Assembly: GCF_007692535.1 (NCBI RefSeq)
Contig: NZ_REBW01000124.1
Span: 1-32,876, forward strand
Length of the DNA: 32,876 bases
Origin: Thioalkalivibrio sp.
GTDB lineage: Bacteria > Pseudomonadota > Gammaproteobacteria > Ectothiorhodospirales > Ectothiorhodospiraceae
Direction of reading: 5' to 3'
In this document: positions 1-11,844 of the stretch, piece after piece
Layout: each line of letters opens with the position of its first letter
Position numbering within the stretch: position 1 is the stretch's first letter
Program-made: the position numbers and the translations under genes
Notes under the pieces: model-generated
The model's database searches: none
The model's input: only the letters and a program-made list of their open reading frames with translations
Told to the model about the DNA's origin: nothing

Positions 1-302
1 CGATCATCACCATCACCGACCGCCAGGGCAACACGCTGAGCTGGGCGACCTCCGGGGGTTCCGGTTTCCGGGGCTCGCGCAAGTCCACCCCGTTCGCGGC
101 CCAGGTTGCCGCAGAGAAGGCTGGGTCCGCCGCCCAGGAGCACGGGGTGAAAAACCTCGAGGTCCTGGTGAAGGGTCCTGGTCCCGGGCGCGAGTCCGCC
201 GTGCGCGCGCTGAACAACGTTGGGTTCAAGATCACCAACATCAGCGACATCACCCCCATCCCGCACAACGGCTGCCGTCCGCCCAAGAAGCGGCGCGTTT
301 AA
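1..302 (+). CDS. rpsK: 30S ribosomal protein S11, 3' part (5' end outside window)
   Basis: S11 sits on the platform of the small ribosomal subunit, close to the mRNA exit and the decoding region. The window begins inside the gene; the first complete codon is at position 3 and the stop TAA is 300-302, leaving 99 codons of an expected 125-130, so about 30 N-terminal residues are missing. The visible protein starts [10 protein letters not shown], contains the S11 hallmark [17 protein letters not shown], then [16 protein letters not shown], and ends [13 protein letters not shown], all typical bacterial S11. It is followed 21 nt later by rpsD, the normal order of the alpha operon. Identification is certain; nothing is odd apart from the cut edge. 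Confidence 0.98.
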   Translation, partial: IITITDRQGNTLSWATSGGSGFRGSRKSTPFAAQVAAEKAGSAAQEHGVKNLEVLVKGPGPGRESAVRALNNVGFKITNISDITPIPHNGCRPPKKRRV

Positions 303-323
303 ACAGAATTCGGAGTTTTATCT

Positions 324-944
324 ATGGCCCGTTACATTGGACCGACATGCAAACTGAGCCGGCGGGAAGGTGCCGACCTGGGCCTGAAGAGCCGTGCCCG
401 CGCCCTCGAGACGAAGTGCAAGCTGGACAAGGCGCCGGGGCAGCATGGTGACCGGCGTACCCGCCTGTCCGATTATGGTGTTCAGCTGCGCGAGAAGCAG
501 AAGCTGCGTCGCACCTACGGGGTGCTGGAAAAGCAGTTTCGCAACTACTACAAGGAAGCCTCGCGGCTGAAGGGATCCACCGGCGAGAACCTCCTGCGCC
601 TGCTCGAGGGCCGTCTGGACAACGTCGTCTACCGAATGGGATTCGGTGGCACGCGCGCCGAGGCGAGGCAGCTGGTGTCACACCGGTCGATCCTGGTCAA
701 CGGCCGTTCGGTGAACATCCCCTCCTATCAGGTCTCCCCGGCCGATGTGATTTCGGTCCGCGAAAAAGCCCGGCAGCAGGTCCGGATTCGGGATGCGATG
801 ACACTCGCCGAACAGGCGGGTCTGCCGTCCTGGATCGAGGTGGAGAGCAGCAAGTTCGAAGGCGTGTTCAAGGCCTTCCCCGATCGTTCCGATCTGCCGG
901 CCGATATCAACGAATCGCTGGTTGTGGAGTTGTACTCCAAGTAA
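324..944 (+). CDS. rpsD: 30S ribosomal protein S4
   Basis: S4 is a primary 16S rRNA binder that nucleates assembly of the 30S body; in enterobacteria it also represses translation of the alpha operon through the rpsM leader, which would lie upstream of this window. The product is 206 aa, the standard length. It begins [16 protein letters not shown], has the N-terminal basic region, and an S4 RNA-binding domain around residues 95-155 ([20 protein letters not shown]). It ends LVVELYSK, the family terminus. The start ATG is preceded by GGAG (311-314). It lies between rpsK and rpoA, all on plus and probably one transcript. Confidence 0.98.
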   Translation: MARYIGPTCKLSRREGADLGLKSRARALETKCKLDKAPGQHGDRRTRLSDYGVQLREKQKLRRTYGVLEKQFRNYYKEASRLKGSTGENLLRLLEGRLDNVVYRMGFGGTRAEARQLVSHRSILVNGRSVNIPSYQVSPADVISVREKARQQVRIRDAMTLAEQAGLPSWIEVESSKFEGVFKAFPDRSDLPADINESLVVELYSK

Positions 945-965
945 ACCCTGCCGGCAGGAGAGGAC

Positions 966-1952
966 ATGCAAGCGAACGAACTGGTCAACAAGCAGCACAT
1001 CGAAGTCGAAGCCGAAAACCGCAACAAGGCGAAGGTCGTCCTGGAGCCGCTGGAGCGTGGTTTCGGTCATACCCTCGGCAACGCCCTGCGGCGCGTGCTG
1101 CTGTCCTCGATCACCGGGGCCGCGATTGTTGAGGTCGAGATTGAGGGCGTGCTGCACGAGTACTCCACGATCGAGGGTGTGCAGGAGGACGTTGTCGACA
1201 TCCTGCTGAACCTGAAGGGCGTGGCGCTGCGGATGCATGCTCGCGAGGAAGCGGTGCTGTCGCTGCGCAAGAAGGGCCCCTGTGTGGTGACCGCCGGCGA
1301 CATCAAGCTCGATCACGACGTCGAAGTGGTGAACCCGGACCACGTGATCGCGACCATCACCAAGAACGTGGAACTGGCGATGTCGCTGCGCCTGCGCAGC
1401 GGTCGCGGGTATGAGCCGGTGGTGATGCGGCGGCAGGTCGACATGGAAGAGACGACCATCGGGCGGCTGATGCTCGATGCCAGTTTCAGCCCGATCCGTC
1501 GGGTCGCCTATCGGGTCGAGAGCGCCCGGCTGGCGCAGCGGACCGACATGGACCGCCTCGTCCTGGAACTCGAAACCAATGGCGCGGTGGCACCGGACGA
1601 TGCGGTGCGCCAGGCGGCAGGAATCCTGCAAAGCCAGTTGGCGCCGTTCGTGGACCTCAAGGAAACCGCGCGCGATACCCGAATCCAGACGGGGGGTGCC
1701 GTCGATCCAGTATTGCTGCGTCCGGTGGATGAACTCGAATTGACGGTGCGTTCGGCCAACTGTCTGAAGGCGGAGAACATCTACCACATCGGTGATCTGG
1801 TGCAGCGCACCGAGGTCGAACTGCTGCGGACCCCGAATCTCGGAAAGAAGTCGCTGACCGAGATCAAGGATACGCTGGCCAGCCATGGTCTGTCCCTGGG
1901 GATGCGCCTGGAGAACTGGCCACCCCCGGGGCTGCAGGACGCCCCTGAATAA
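966..1952 (+). CDS. rpoA: DNA-directed RNA polymerase subunit alpha
   Basis: Alpha forms the dimer on which RNA polymerase is assembled, and its C-terminal domain contacts UP elements and activators. The product is 328 aa, the usual size. The N-terminal dimerisation domain shows [20 protein letters not shown] near residue 30. After a linker around residue 235, the C-terminal domain carries [20 protein letters not shown] and [13 protein letters not shown], which contain the DNA-contacting helix-hairpin-helix residues. The ATG follows AGGAGAGG closely, a strong ribosome binding site, 21 nt after the rpsD stop. Position in the alpha operon agrees. Confidence 0.98.
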   Translation: MQANELVNKQHIEVEAENRNKAKVVLEPLERGFGHTLGNALRRVLLSSITGAAIVEVEIEGVLHEYSTIEGVQEDVVDILLNLKGVALRMHAREEAVLSLRKKGPCVVTAGDIKLDHDVEVVNPDHVIATITKNVELAMSLRLRSGRGYEPVVMRRQVDMEETTIGRLMLDASFSPIRRVAYRVESARLAQRTDMDRLVLELETNGAVAPDDAVRQAAGILQSQLAPFVDLKETARDTRIQTGGAVDPVLLRPVDELELTVRSANCLKAENIYHIGDLVQRTEVELLRTPNLGKKSLTEIKDTLASHGLSLGMRLENWPPPGLQDAPE

Positions 1953-1991
1953 AACCGGCCCAGGCCGCACTTACGAACCTAGGTAACTCTT

Positions 1992-2369
1992 ATGCGTCAT
2001 CGCAACATTGGTCGGCAACTGAGCCGAAACAGCTCTCATCGCAAGGCGACACTGCAGGCGCTGACCGTCTCCCTGCTGCGCTATGAATTGATCAAGACCA
2101 CGCTGCCCAAGGCCAAGGAGCTGCGCAGGGTGGCCGAGCCGCTGATCACCCTGGGCAAGAAGGATTCGGTGCATACGCGCCGGCTGGCCTTCGCGAGGCT
2201 GCGGGACAAGGAAATGGTCGGGAAGCTGTTCACCGATCTGGGGCCGCGCTTCCAGGCCCGTCCGGGCGGCTACCTGCGCATCCTGAAGTGCGGCTACCGC
2301 GCCGGTGACAATGCACCGATGGCGTATGTCGAACTGCTCGACCGTCCGGAGCCGTCCTCCGCCGACTGA
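1992..2369 (+). CDS. rplQ: 50S ribosomal protein L17
   Basis: L17 is a large-subunit protein near the polypeptide exit region and the last gene of the alpha operon. The 125-aa product starts [19 protein letters not shown], continues with [23 protein letters not shown] (here given in part: residues 28-50) and ends with a GYLRILK[19 protein letters not shown] core, all diagnostic. The start is 39 nt after the rpoA stop, with AGGTAA upstream. An intrinsic terminator follows 28 nt after the stop, closing the operon. Confidence 0.97.
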   Translation: MRHRNIGRQLSRNSSHRKATLQALTVSLLRYELIKTTLPKAKELRRVAEPLITLGKKDSVHTRRLAFARLRDKEMVGKLFTDLGPRFQARPGGYLRILKCGYRAGDNAPMAYVELLDRPEPSSAD

Positions 2370-2397
2370 TCGGTTAAATCAGGTGTCGCAAGTGAAA

Positions 2398-2422
2398 CGA
2401 AGCCGGCCGCGAGCCGGCTTCG
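2398..2422 (+). terminator. Rho-independent terminator-like hairpin after rplQ
   Basis: The arms CGAAGCCGGC (2398-2407) and GCCGGCTTCG (2413-2422) are perfect 10-nt complements with a 5-nt loop. The downstream T-rich stretch is weak (CAGTTTGTTG), so this is a strong stem with a poor U-tract. The position directly after the alpha operon fits termination. Confidence 0.65.
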
Positions 2423-2454
2423 CAGTTTGTTGGGATGTCTATGCGGCTAGGGGA

Positions 2455-2566
2455 GCCGTGGAGTTGGGTGCCGGGGGTTCGGGCATTCACCGGCCATGGA
2501 CGGCCGGTGCATAGCGCCCATGGATGGCTTGAGCGTGCCCGAACCCCCGGCACCCAGCTCCACGGC
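2455..2566. repeat. 112-nt palindromic element between rplQ and uvrA
   Basis: Arms 2455-2485 and 2536-2566 are 31 nt each and complementary except for one T/G pair (2464 with 2557). The 50-nt interior holds a second perfect hairpin, CACCGGCC (2488-2495) with GGCCGGTG (2502-2509), and a near-duplicate of its loop region (GCCATGGACGGC, then CCCATGGATGGC). It lies between the convergent ends of rplQ and uvrA. It could be a bidirectional terminator, a MITE-like or REP-like repeat, or both. No clear target-site duplication flanks it. Confidence 0.75.
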
Positions 2567-2625
2567 GAAGGGCAAGGTGCCAGGTACTCGGTGGCCGCTG
2601 AACGTCTTTTGAAGCCGCGACCGCG

Positions 2626-5493
<2,868 letters not shown>

Positions 5494-5533
5494 GTCTTCT
5501 CCGCATTGATGACGTTCTTGCGCTCAGCCGATG

Positions 5534-5542
5534 ATGGTATCA
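5534..5542 (-). promoter_or_regulatory. Possible extended -10 box for uvrA
   Basis: On the minus strand this reads TGATACCAT, a TGn plus 4-of-6 match to TATAAT, 40 nt upstream of the uvrA start codon. No good -35 hexamer is visible at 16-18 nt, so support is weak. Confidence 0.25.
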
Positions 5543-5610
5543 CTCGCGGGGGATCCTCTTGGTTTTCCGGCTTGGGGAGGAGGAGTACCGCGCCGGTGCG
5601 CTGCCTGCGG

Positions 5611-5656
5611 GACGCCGTGAATACATCCCTGTAGGCCTGACGGCAGGAACCCTGCT
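5611..5656. repeat. Structured repeat-like block near uvrA
   Basis: GCCGT (5614-5618) pairs with ACGGC (5640-5644), enclosing a TACA-TCCC-TGTA hairpin (5622-5633). It is followed by GCAGG-AAC-CCTGC (5643-5655), which competes with the outer stem. The layout and wording recall short dispersed intergenic repeats of high-GC gammaproteobacteria, but that resemblance is from memory and unverified. Confidence 0.4.
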
Positions 5657-5702
5657 GCGGGCAAAGTGAAACGACGGCCACACTTGCCCCTACGCTCTCA
5701 CT

Positions 5703-5788
5703 TATGGAGTGCGGGAGCTTGCTCCCGCTATTTCGGTGTCGGGGATACCCCAGCTCCTCACAGCGGCGGCAAGCCGCCGCACTCCATA
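5703..5788. repeat. Inverted pair of REP sequences (REPIN-like)
   Basis: The left copy (5703-5729) begins TATGGAGTGCGG and folds as GCGGGAGC-TT-GCTCCCGC. The right copy (5762-5788), read on minus, begins with the same TATGGAGTGCGG and folds as GCGGCGGC-TT-GCCGCCGC. The two differ at four positions that form two base pairs, so pairing is kept in both. The 32-nt spacer contains GGGGATACCCC. This matches the architecture of REP doublets mobilised in trans by RAYT (TnpA-REP) transposases; no such gene is in this window. Confidence 0.8.
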
Positions 5789-5968
5789 GTCGCTGCCACT
5801 TTCATCATTCGGCGTGATGTGCTCCGAGGCATGAGATTTACCGGCGGGAGGACGGCCGGCCAGCCCCGTTCGGTGCCGCCGGGCTCTTGCCAACGATCCC
5901 GCCGGCGTCCGGTTCCCTGTAAGATGCGGCACGGTTCCCCCATCGTTCCAGGATCGACCGCTTCGCCC

Positions 5969-7336
5969 ATGACGCCCTCCGAACTGCGTGCCACCTCCGG
6001 ACTCGCCGCCATCTATTCGGTGCGCATGGCGGGGCTGTTCATGGTGTTGCCGGTGTTCATGCTCTATGCCGATGTGCTGCCGGGGGCGACACCCTTTCTG
6101 ATGGGGCTTGCGCTGGGCATTTATGGCCTGACGCAGGCCCTGCTGCAGATCCCGTTCGGCATGATCTCGGATCGTGTGGGCCGCAAACCCCTGATTGCCC
6201 TGGGTCTGCTGCTGCTGATCGTGGGCAGCATCGTCGCCGCACTGGCCGAATCGGTCTACGGCATCATCCTCGGTCGCGCGTTGCAGGGCGCCGGCGCCGT
6301 GGCCGCCGTGGTCCTGGCGCTGACCGCCGACCTGATTTCCGAGGAGCGGCGTACCCGGGCCCTTGCGGTGATCGGCCTGACCATCGGCCTGACGTTCACC
6401 GCCGCCATGGTGCTCGGCCCCGTGGTGGACCGGATGTTCGGGCTGTCCGGGATCTTCTGGCTCACCGCAATTCTCGGTGGCGTCGCGCTTCTGCTGCTGT
6501 TCTTCTGGGTGCCGGTGCCCGCCCGGTGTCGGCCGCACCCGGACATGGTCCCGGTGCCGGGAGGCCTGCGGCACGCATTGCGGGAACCGGAACTGCTGCG
6601 GCTGAACGTCGGCATCTTCATCCTGCACATGACGCTGGCGGCAAATTTCCTGGTTCTGCCGCTGATGCTGGTGGAACGCCTCGAACTCGCTTCCGAATTC
6701 CATTATCAGGTCTATCTGCCGGTGCTGGTCCTGGGCTTTCTGCTGATGATCCCCGCAGTGATTTACGCGGAGCGCCGCCGTGCTCTGAAGCCGGTGCTGA
6801 TCGGTGCGATCGGGTTGTTGGTGGGCGTTCAGCTGTTGCTGCCCTTTGCTGCAACCTGGCTCCTGCTGGGGATTGCGCTGGTGCTGTTCTTCGCCGCCTT
6901 CAACCTGTTGGAGGCGGCGATGCCATCCCTGGTCGCCAAGACCGCGCCCGTCGCGGAGAAGGGGACCGCGATGGGCCTGTTCTCGACCAGTCAGTTCCTG
7001 GGCATCTTCGCGGGGGGGGTCCTGGGCGGCCTCGCCCTCACCTACGTCGGGGTTGCCGGGGTCTTCGGCCTCGGTCTCGCGGCGGCGGTCGTGTGGCTCC
7101 TCGTCGCGGCCACGATGGCGCCCCCCAGTCACCTCTCGAATCGGGCCTATGCGCTGCCGAAGCCCTGGATGGCTGCAGAAGGCGAGTTGAGCGGTCGCCT
7201 GAATGCGCTGCAGGGCGTGGCGGAAGCGCGCGTCAGTGCCCGCGAGGCGGCCGTTTACCTGAAGGTGGACCCTGCCAGCTTCGATGAGCACGCTCTGCGT
7301 GACGTGCTGATGGGGCATTCCGCGGCACGGGCCTGA
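5969..7336 (+). CDS. MFS efflux transporter, YajR type with C-terminal YAM-like domain
   Basis: This is a 455-aa major facilitator superfamily inner-membrane exporter; substrate unknown. About twelve hydrophobic segments are visible, with MFS motif A ([10 protein letters not shown], residues 64-73) between TM2 and TM3. After the last segment, roughly 60 residues ([23 protein letters not shown] onward, residues ~410-455) resemble the small ferredoxin-like YAM domain that ends E. coli YajR. I chose ATG 5969 because the conserved start ([20 protein letters not shown]) begins there; AGGATCG lies upstream. It sits between uvrA and ssb, the order known from Pseudomonas. Confidence in the MFS call is high, in the YAM call moderate. 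Confidence 0.9.
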   Translation: MTPSELRATSGLAAIYSVRMAGLFMVLPVFMLYADVLPGATPFLMGLALGIYGLTQALLQIPFGMISDRVGRKPLIALGLLLLIVGSIVAALAESVYGIILGRALQGAGAVAAVVLALTADLISEERRTRALAVIGLTIGLTFTAAMVLGPVVDRMFGLSGIFWLTAILGGVALLLLFFWVPVPARCRPHPDMVPVPGGLRHALREPELLRLNVGIFILHMTLAANFLVLPLMLVERLELASEFHYQVYLPVLVLGFLLMIPAVIYAERRRALKPVLIGAIGLLVGVQLLLPFAATWLLLGIALVLFFAAFNLLEAAMPSLVAKTAPVAEKGTAMGLFSTSQFLGIFAGGVLGGLALTYVGVAGVFGLGLAAAVVWLLVAATMAPPSHLSNRAYALPKPWMAAEGELSGRLNALQGVAEARVSAREAAVYLKVDPASFDEHALRDVLMGHSAARA

Positions 7337-7352
7337 GGGCCAGCCTTCAGGC
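7331..7352 (+). terminator. Hairpin at the MFS stop codon
   Basis: GCCTGAGGGC (7331-7340) pairs with GCCTTCAGGC (7343-7352) with one G/T pair and a very tight loop, overlapping the stop codon. No T-tract follows, so it may be a 3' stabilising stem or weak terminator only. Confidence 0.35.
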
Positions 7353-7434
7353 TCGAGCCGCACAGGAATCGCTTTCCCATTGCGGCTTGGTTCTGGCCGG
7401 AGTGTGCTTGTTCTACCGCATCGCCATGCCTGCT

Positions 7435-7443
7435 TGCTACACT
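7435..7443 (+). promoter_or_regulatory. Possible extended -10 box for ssb
   Basis: TGCTACACT (TGn plus TACACT, 4 of 6 to TATAAT) lies 39 nt upstream of the ssb start codon. No convincing -35 is visible and no canonical LexA box is nearby. Confidence 0.35.
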
Positions 7444-7482
7444 ACGGGATCCCGTCCAGCGAGCGAACGACAAGGAGCAGCC

Positions 7483-7974
7483 ATGGCCCGCGGAGTGAAC
7501 AAGGTAATCCTGCTCGGCAACCTCGGAGCCGACCCCGAAAAGCGTGAGACCCCTTCCGGGCTCACCATCACCAACCTGCGTCTTGCGACCAGCGAGCAGT
7601 GGACCGACAAGCAGTCCGGCGAGAAGCGGGAAAACACCGAGTGGCACCGGGTCGTACTGTTCGGGCGGCTCGGCGAGATTGCCGCGCAATATCTGAGCAA
7701 GGGCTCGCAGGTCTACATCGAGGGCCGAATCCAGACCAATAAGTGGCAGGGTCAGGACGGGCAGGACCGCTATACCACCGAGATCATTGCAAGCGAGATG
7801 CAATTACTTGGATCGCGTGGTGCTGGCGGCGGGGGCGGTCCCGGTGGCGGTTATTCCAACGAGCAGGGTGGTCGCGGAGACGGCGGCCAGGGATCCTCCT
7901 GGGGTTCCCAGAGCGGAGGCGGCAGCGGGCCATCGGGGGGCCGAGGCATCCAGGACGATGACGTCCCGTTTTGA
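7483..7974 (+). CDS. ssb: Single-stranded DNA-binding protein
   Basis: SSB coats single-stranded DNA during replication, recombination and repair and recruits partners by its acidic tail. The product is 163 aa. The OB-fold spans about residues 1-110, beginning [22 protein letters not shown] glycine/serine/glutamine-rich linker follows, and the protein ends DDDVPF, the conserved protein-interaction tip. The ATG was chosen over upstream in-frame codons because AAGGAG (7472-7477) is well placed and homology starts here. It follows the MFS gene and lies opposite uvrA in a conserved neighbourhood. Confidence 0.97.
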   Translation: MARGVNKVILLGNLGADPEKRETPSGLTITNLRLATSEQWTDKQSGEKRENTEWHRVVLFGRLGEIAAQYLSKGSQVYIEGRIQTNKWQGQDGQDRYTTEIIASEMQLLGSRGAGGGGGPGGGYSNEQGGRGDGGQGSSWGSQSGGGSGPSGGRGIQDDDVPF

Positions 7975-8008
7975 CCGCGGGGATCGAGCAGCGCCATCCG
8001 GGGCCGGC

Positions 8009-9368
8009 ATGATACGCAAAGTCTACATCCAGACCCACGGCTGCCAGATGAACGAGTACGATTCCGGCCGGATGCTCGACGCGTTGCGCGAACTGCACGG
8101 CGCGGAGGTCACCGAAGATGCGGCGAGTGCCGACCTGCTGCTGCTGAATACCTGTTCGATCCGCGAGAAGGCCCAGGAGAAGGTGTTTTCGCTCCTGGGT
8201 CGCTGGCGTGCACTGAAGGAGCTTCGACCGGAGATCATCATCGGCGTCGGCGGCTGCGTGGCGAGCCAGGAGGGTGCGGCGCTGCGCGAGCGGGCTCCGT
8301 TCGTGGATATCGTCTTCGGGCCCCAGACCTTGCACCGGCTGCCTGCGCTGATTCAGCAGGTGCGTGGCAACCGCAAGCCGCTGGTGGACATCAGCTTCCC
8401 CGAGATCGAGAAGTTCGACCGCCTGCCGGAACCGCAGGCGCGGGGCGCGAGCGCTTTCGTCTCGGTGATGGAGGGTTGCAGCAAGTACTGCAGTTTCTGC
8501 GTGGTGCCCTACACCCGGGGTGAAGAGATCAGTAGGCCCTTCGATGACGTGATCGCCGAGGTCGCCGGTCTCGCCGCGCAGGGCGTGAAGGAGATCAACC
8601 TGCTGGGTCAGAACGTGAATGCCTACCGCGGCCCGATGCACGATGGCGACACGGCCGATCTGGCCCTGCTGATCCACTACGTCGCCGAGGTGGAGGGGAT
8701 CGAGCGCATCCGTTTCACGACCTCCCACCCGGTGGAGTTCTCTGACCGGCTGATCCAGGCCTATGCCGACCAGCCGAAGCTGGTCAGCCATCTGCATCTT
8801 CCGGTGCAGAGCGGCTCCGACCGCATCCTGGCGCAGATGAAGCGCGGACACACCATTCTGGAATACAAGTCCAGGATCCGCCGCCTGCGCGCCCTGCGTC
8901 CGGATCTGGACCTGTCCTCGGATTTCATTGTCGGCTTCCCCGGCGAGACCGATGACGACCATGCGGCGACCATGCGCCTGGTCGAGGAGCTTCGCTTCGA
9001 TTTTTCGTTCAGCTTCATTTACAGTCCGCGGCCCGGAACACCCGCCGCGAGCCTGCCCGATGACGTCCCGATGGCGGTGAAGAAGCTGCGCCTGCAGGAG
9101 TTGCAGGCCCTGATCGAGGCACAGGGCAGGGCCCGCAACGAGGCCATGGTCGGCGGTGTCCAGCGCGTGCTGGTCGAGGGCCCATCCCGGCGCGAGCCGA
9201 CGGAGCTCGCGGCGCGTACGGCGAACAACCGGGTCGTCAATTTTGCAGGTCCGGCCGAGCTGATCGGCAGCATGGTCGACCTTCACATCACGGACGCCCA
9301 GCCGCATTCGCTGCGCGGAGTCCTTGCGGAGAGCGGCCTCGTTGCCGCCGGAGTGCCCTTCCCGGCTC

Positions 9369-9388
<20 letters not shown>
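8009..9388 (+). CDS. miaB: tRNA-2-methylthio-N6-dimethylallyladenosine synthase (MiaB)
   Basis: MiaB is a radical-SAM methylthiotransferase that turns i6A37 of tRNAs into ms2i6A37. The 459-aa product has the three N-terminal cysteines of the auxiliary Fe-S cluster (C12, C49, C83), the radical-SAM motif C157-x3-C161-x2-C164 within [17 protein letters not shown], and a C-terminal TRAM-like region after about residue 380. ATG 8009 was chosen because homology begins [15 protein letters not shown]; an in-frame ATG further upstream would overlap ssb. The ribosome binding site is weak. The last 20 nt overlap phoH, starting the miaB-phoH-ybeY-corC-lnt cluster known in many proteobacteria. Confidence 0.97.
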
Positions 9389-10343
<955 letters not shown>

Positions 10344-10956
10344 GGTGCGGGTGCAGTACGCGCTGCCCAGGGCCGGCTGGCCCGCCCCCCGTACCCTGCA
10401 TCAGGCGGCGCGGGCCGCCTGGCGCGGGCAGGGCGCGGCGCAGGTGCTGCTGCGCGTCGTGGACGCCGAGGAGGGCAGGCATCTCAATGAGGCCTTCCGC
10501 GGCAGGCAGGCCGCGACCAACGTCCTGTCGTTTCCAGCGCCACCCGAGGCGACCGTCCCCGGAGATCCCCTTTTTCTGGGCGACATCGTGCTGTGCGCGC
10601 ATGTTCTCGCCGGCGAGGCGAGGGAACAGCACAAGCCCCTGGCAGCGCACTTCGCGCACATGATCGTGCATGGCATGCTGCACCTGCAGGGTCTGGATCA
10701 CCAGACCGCGGCCGAGGCCGAGGCGATGGAGACGATTGAGCGGGAAATGCTGGACGGGTTAGGCTATCCGGACCCCTACGAGGAGTTACCCTGAACATGA
10801 CTGGTACCCGCCGTTGCCGTTCGGGATCTCCCGCGAGGCCACGGGAGCAGGATCCGCAGGTCATGAGCCATGGTTCCCCGGCCCTCCGTGCCCCGTCGGG
10901 ATATGGCTGCTGTCCAGTGAACTGGCTGCCCCGCATTCCGTGCCGGCCTGAAATCG

Positions 10957-11832
10957 ATGCCTGAATCCAGCCGCTCCGAGGTCGCCCCCCTCCGCGGTCT
11001 GATCGATCGTCTGGGCTCCATGATCTCCAGCGAGCCGCGCGACAGGATGCAGCTCGTCGAACTCCTGCGCGGCGCCCATGCGCGGGAACTGATCGACCCC
11101 GAGGCCCTGACCATGCTCGAGGGCGTGCTCAACGTCGCCGAGATGCAGGTCCGCGACATCATGGTACCCCGTGCGCAAATGGACATCGTGCGCCGGGATG
11201 CCACCCTGGAGGAGATCCTGCCGGAGGTGGTGTCCTCCGCGCATTCGCGTCTCCCCGTGATCGTCGACAGCCGTGACGAGGTTGCCGGAATCCTGCTGGC
11301 CAAGGACCTGCTGCGTTTCTTCCCCGGTGCCAACGAAGACGCTTTCGACATGCAGGAAATCCTGCGGCCTGCCGTGTTCGTGCCCGAGAGCAAGCGGCTG
11401 AACGTGCTGCTGAAGGAGTTTCGGCTCAGCCGCAATCACATGGCCATCGTCGTGGATGAATACGGCGGCGTCGCGGGGCTGGTCACCATCGAGGACGTGC
11501 TGGAGCAGATCGTCGGGGAGATCGAGGACGAGCATGACGTCGACGACTACCTCACCCAGATCATGCAGCACCCGGGCGGCCGTTATACCGTCAAGGCACT
11601 GACTCCGATCGAGGAGTTCAACACCTACTTTCAGACCGGGTATAGCGAGCAGGACTTTGACACCATCGGTGGCCTGCTGTTGTCGCGCTTTGGCCATGTC
11701 CCGCGCCGCGGCGAGAGCGTCGTGCTGGACGGTATGCAATTCCGCGTGCTGCGAGCCGATAACCGGCGCCTGCATCTGGTGGAGATGCGCCGGGTCCAGG
11801 AACCGGTCCAGCGTGATCCCTCGGCTTCCTGA
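10957..11832 (+). CDS. corC: CBS-domain protein, CorC/YbeX family
   Basis: The 291-aa product is a cytosolic two-CBS-domain protein of the CorC/YbeX family, linked historically to magnesium/cobalt efflux and more recently to ribosome/RNA homeostasis next to YbeY. MVPRAQMDIV opens the first CBS repeat (from about residue 68) and a second follows to about residue 190 (MAIVVDEYGGVAGLVTIEDV). The transporter-associated C-terminal domain (residues ~205-285) contains FNTYFQTGYSEQDFDTIGGL. The gene lies 162 nt after ybeY and 12 nt before lnt, in the expected order. The start lacks a clear ribosome binding site. Confidence 0.92.
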   Translation: MPESSRSEVAPLRGLIDRLGSMISSEPRDRMQLVELLRGAHARELIDPEALTMLEGVLNVAEMQVRDIMVPRAQMDIVRRDATLEEILPEVVSSAHSRLPVIVDSRDEVAGILLAKDLLRFFPGANEDAFDMQEILRPAVFVPESKRLNVLLKEFRLSRNHMAIVVDEYGGVAGLVTIEDVLEQIVGEIEDEHDVDDYLTQIMQHPGGRYTVKALTPIEEFNTYFQTGYSEQDFDTIGGLLLSRFGHVPRRGESVVLDGMQFRVLRADNRRLHLVEMRRVQEPVQRDPSAS

Positions 11833-11844
11833 CCGGCGTAACCG

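Larger units (their letters stand above)
5494..5968. other. 475-nt divergent intergenic region, uvrA to MFS gene
   Basis: This is the only gene-free stretch over 300 nt. It must carry the uvrA promoter; a TGATACCAT extended -10-like box lies on minus at 5534-5542. It also holds a structured repeat-like block (5611-5656) and a pair of inverted REP sequences (5703-5788). A reading frame runs leftward from the MFS gene through part of it, but the MFS homology starts only at 5969, so I treat the rest as non-coding. Confidence 0.6.

Noticed and set aside
5629-5645. CTGT-containing sequence as a LexA box for uvrA
   Set aside because: CTGT is not followed by ACAG at the proper N8 spacing.
5666-5968. 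N-terminal extension of the MFS gene by about 100 codons
   Set aside because: It runs through the REP pair and shows no family similarity; the MFS start [11 protein letters not shown] is at 5969.
10828-10847. CTCCCG/CGGGAG hairpin after ybeY
   Set aside because: Only 6 bp, loop of 8, no T-tract; expected by chance at this GC content.
10797-10964. Possible 55-codon gene between ybeY and corC
   Set aside because: It starts 3 nt after ybeY with GAGGAG upstream, but it uses rare codons, overlaps the corC start and resembles nothing known.
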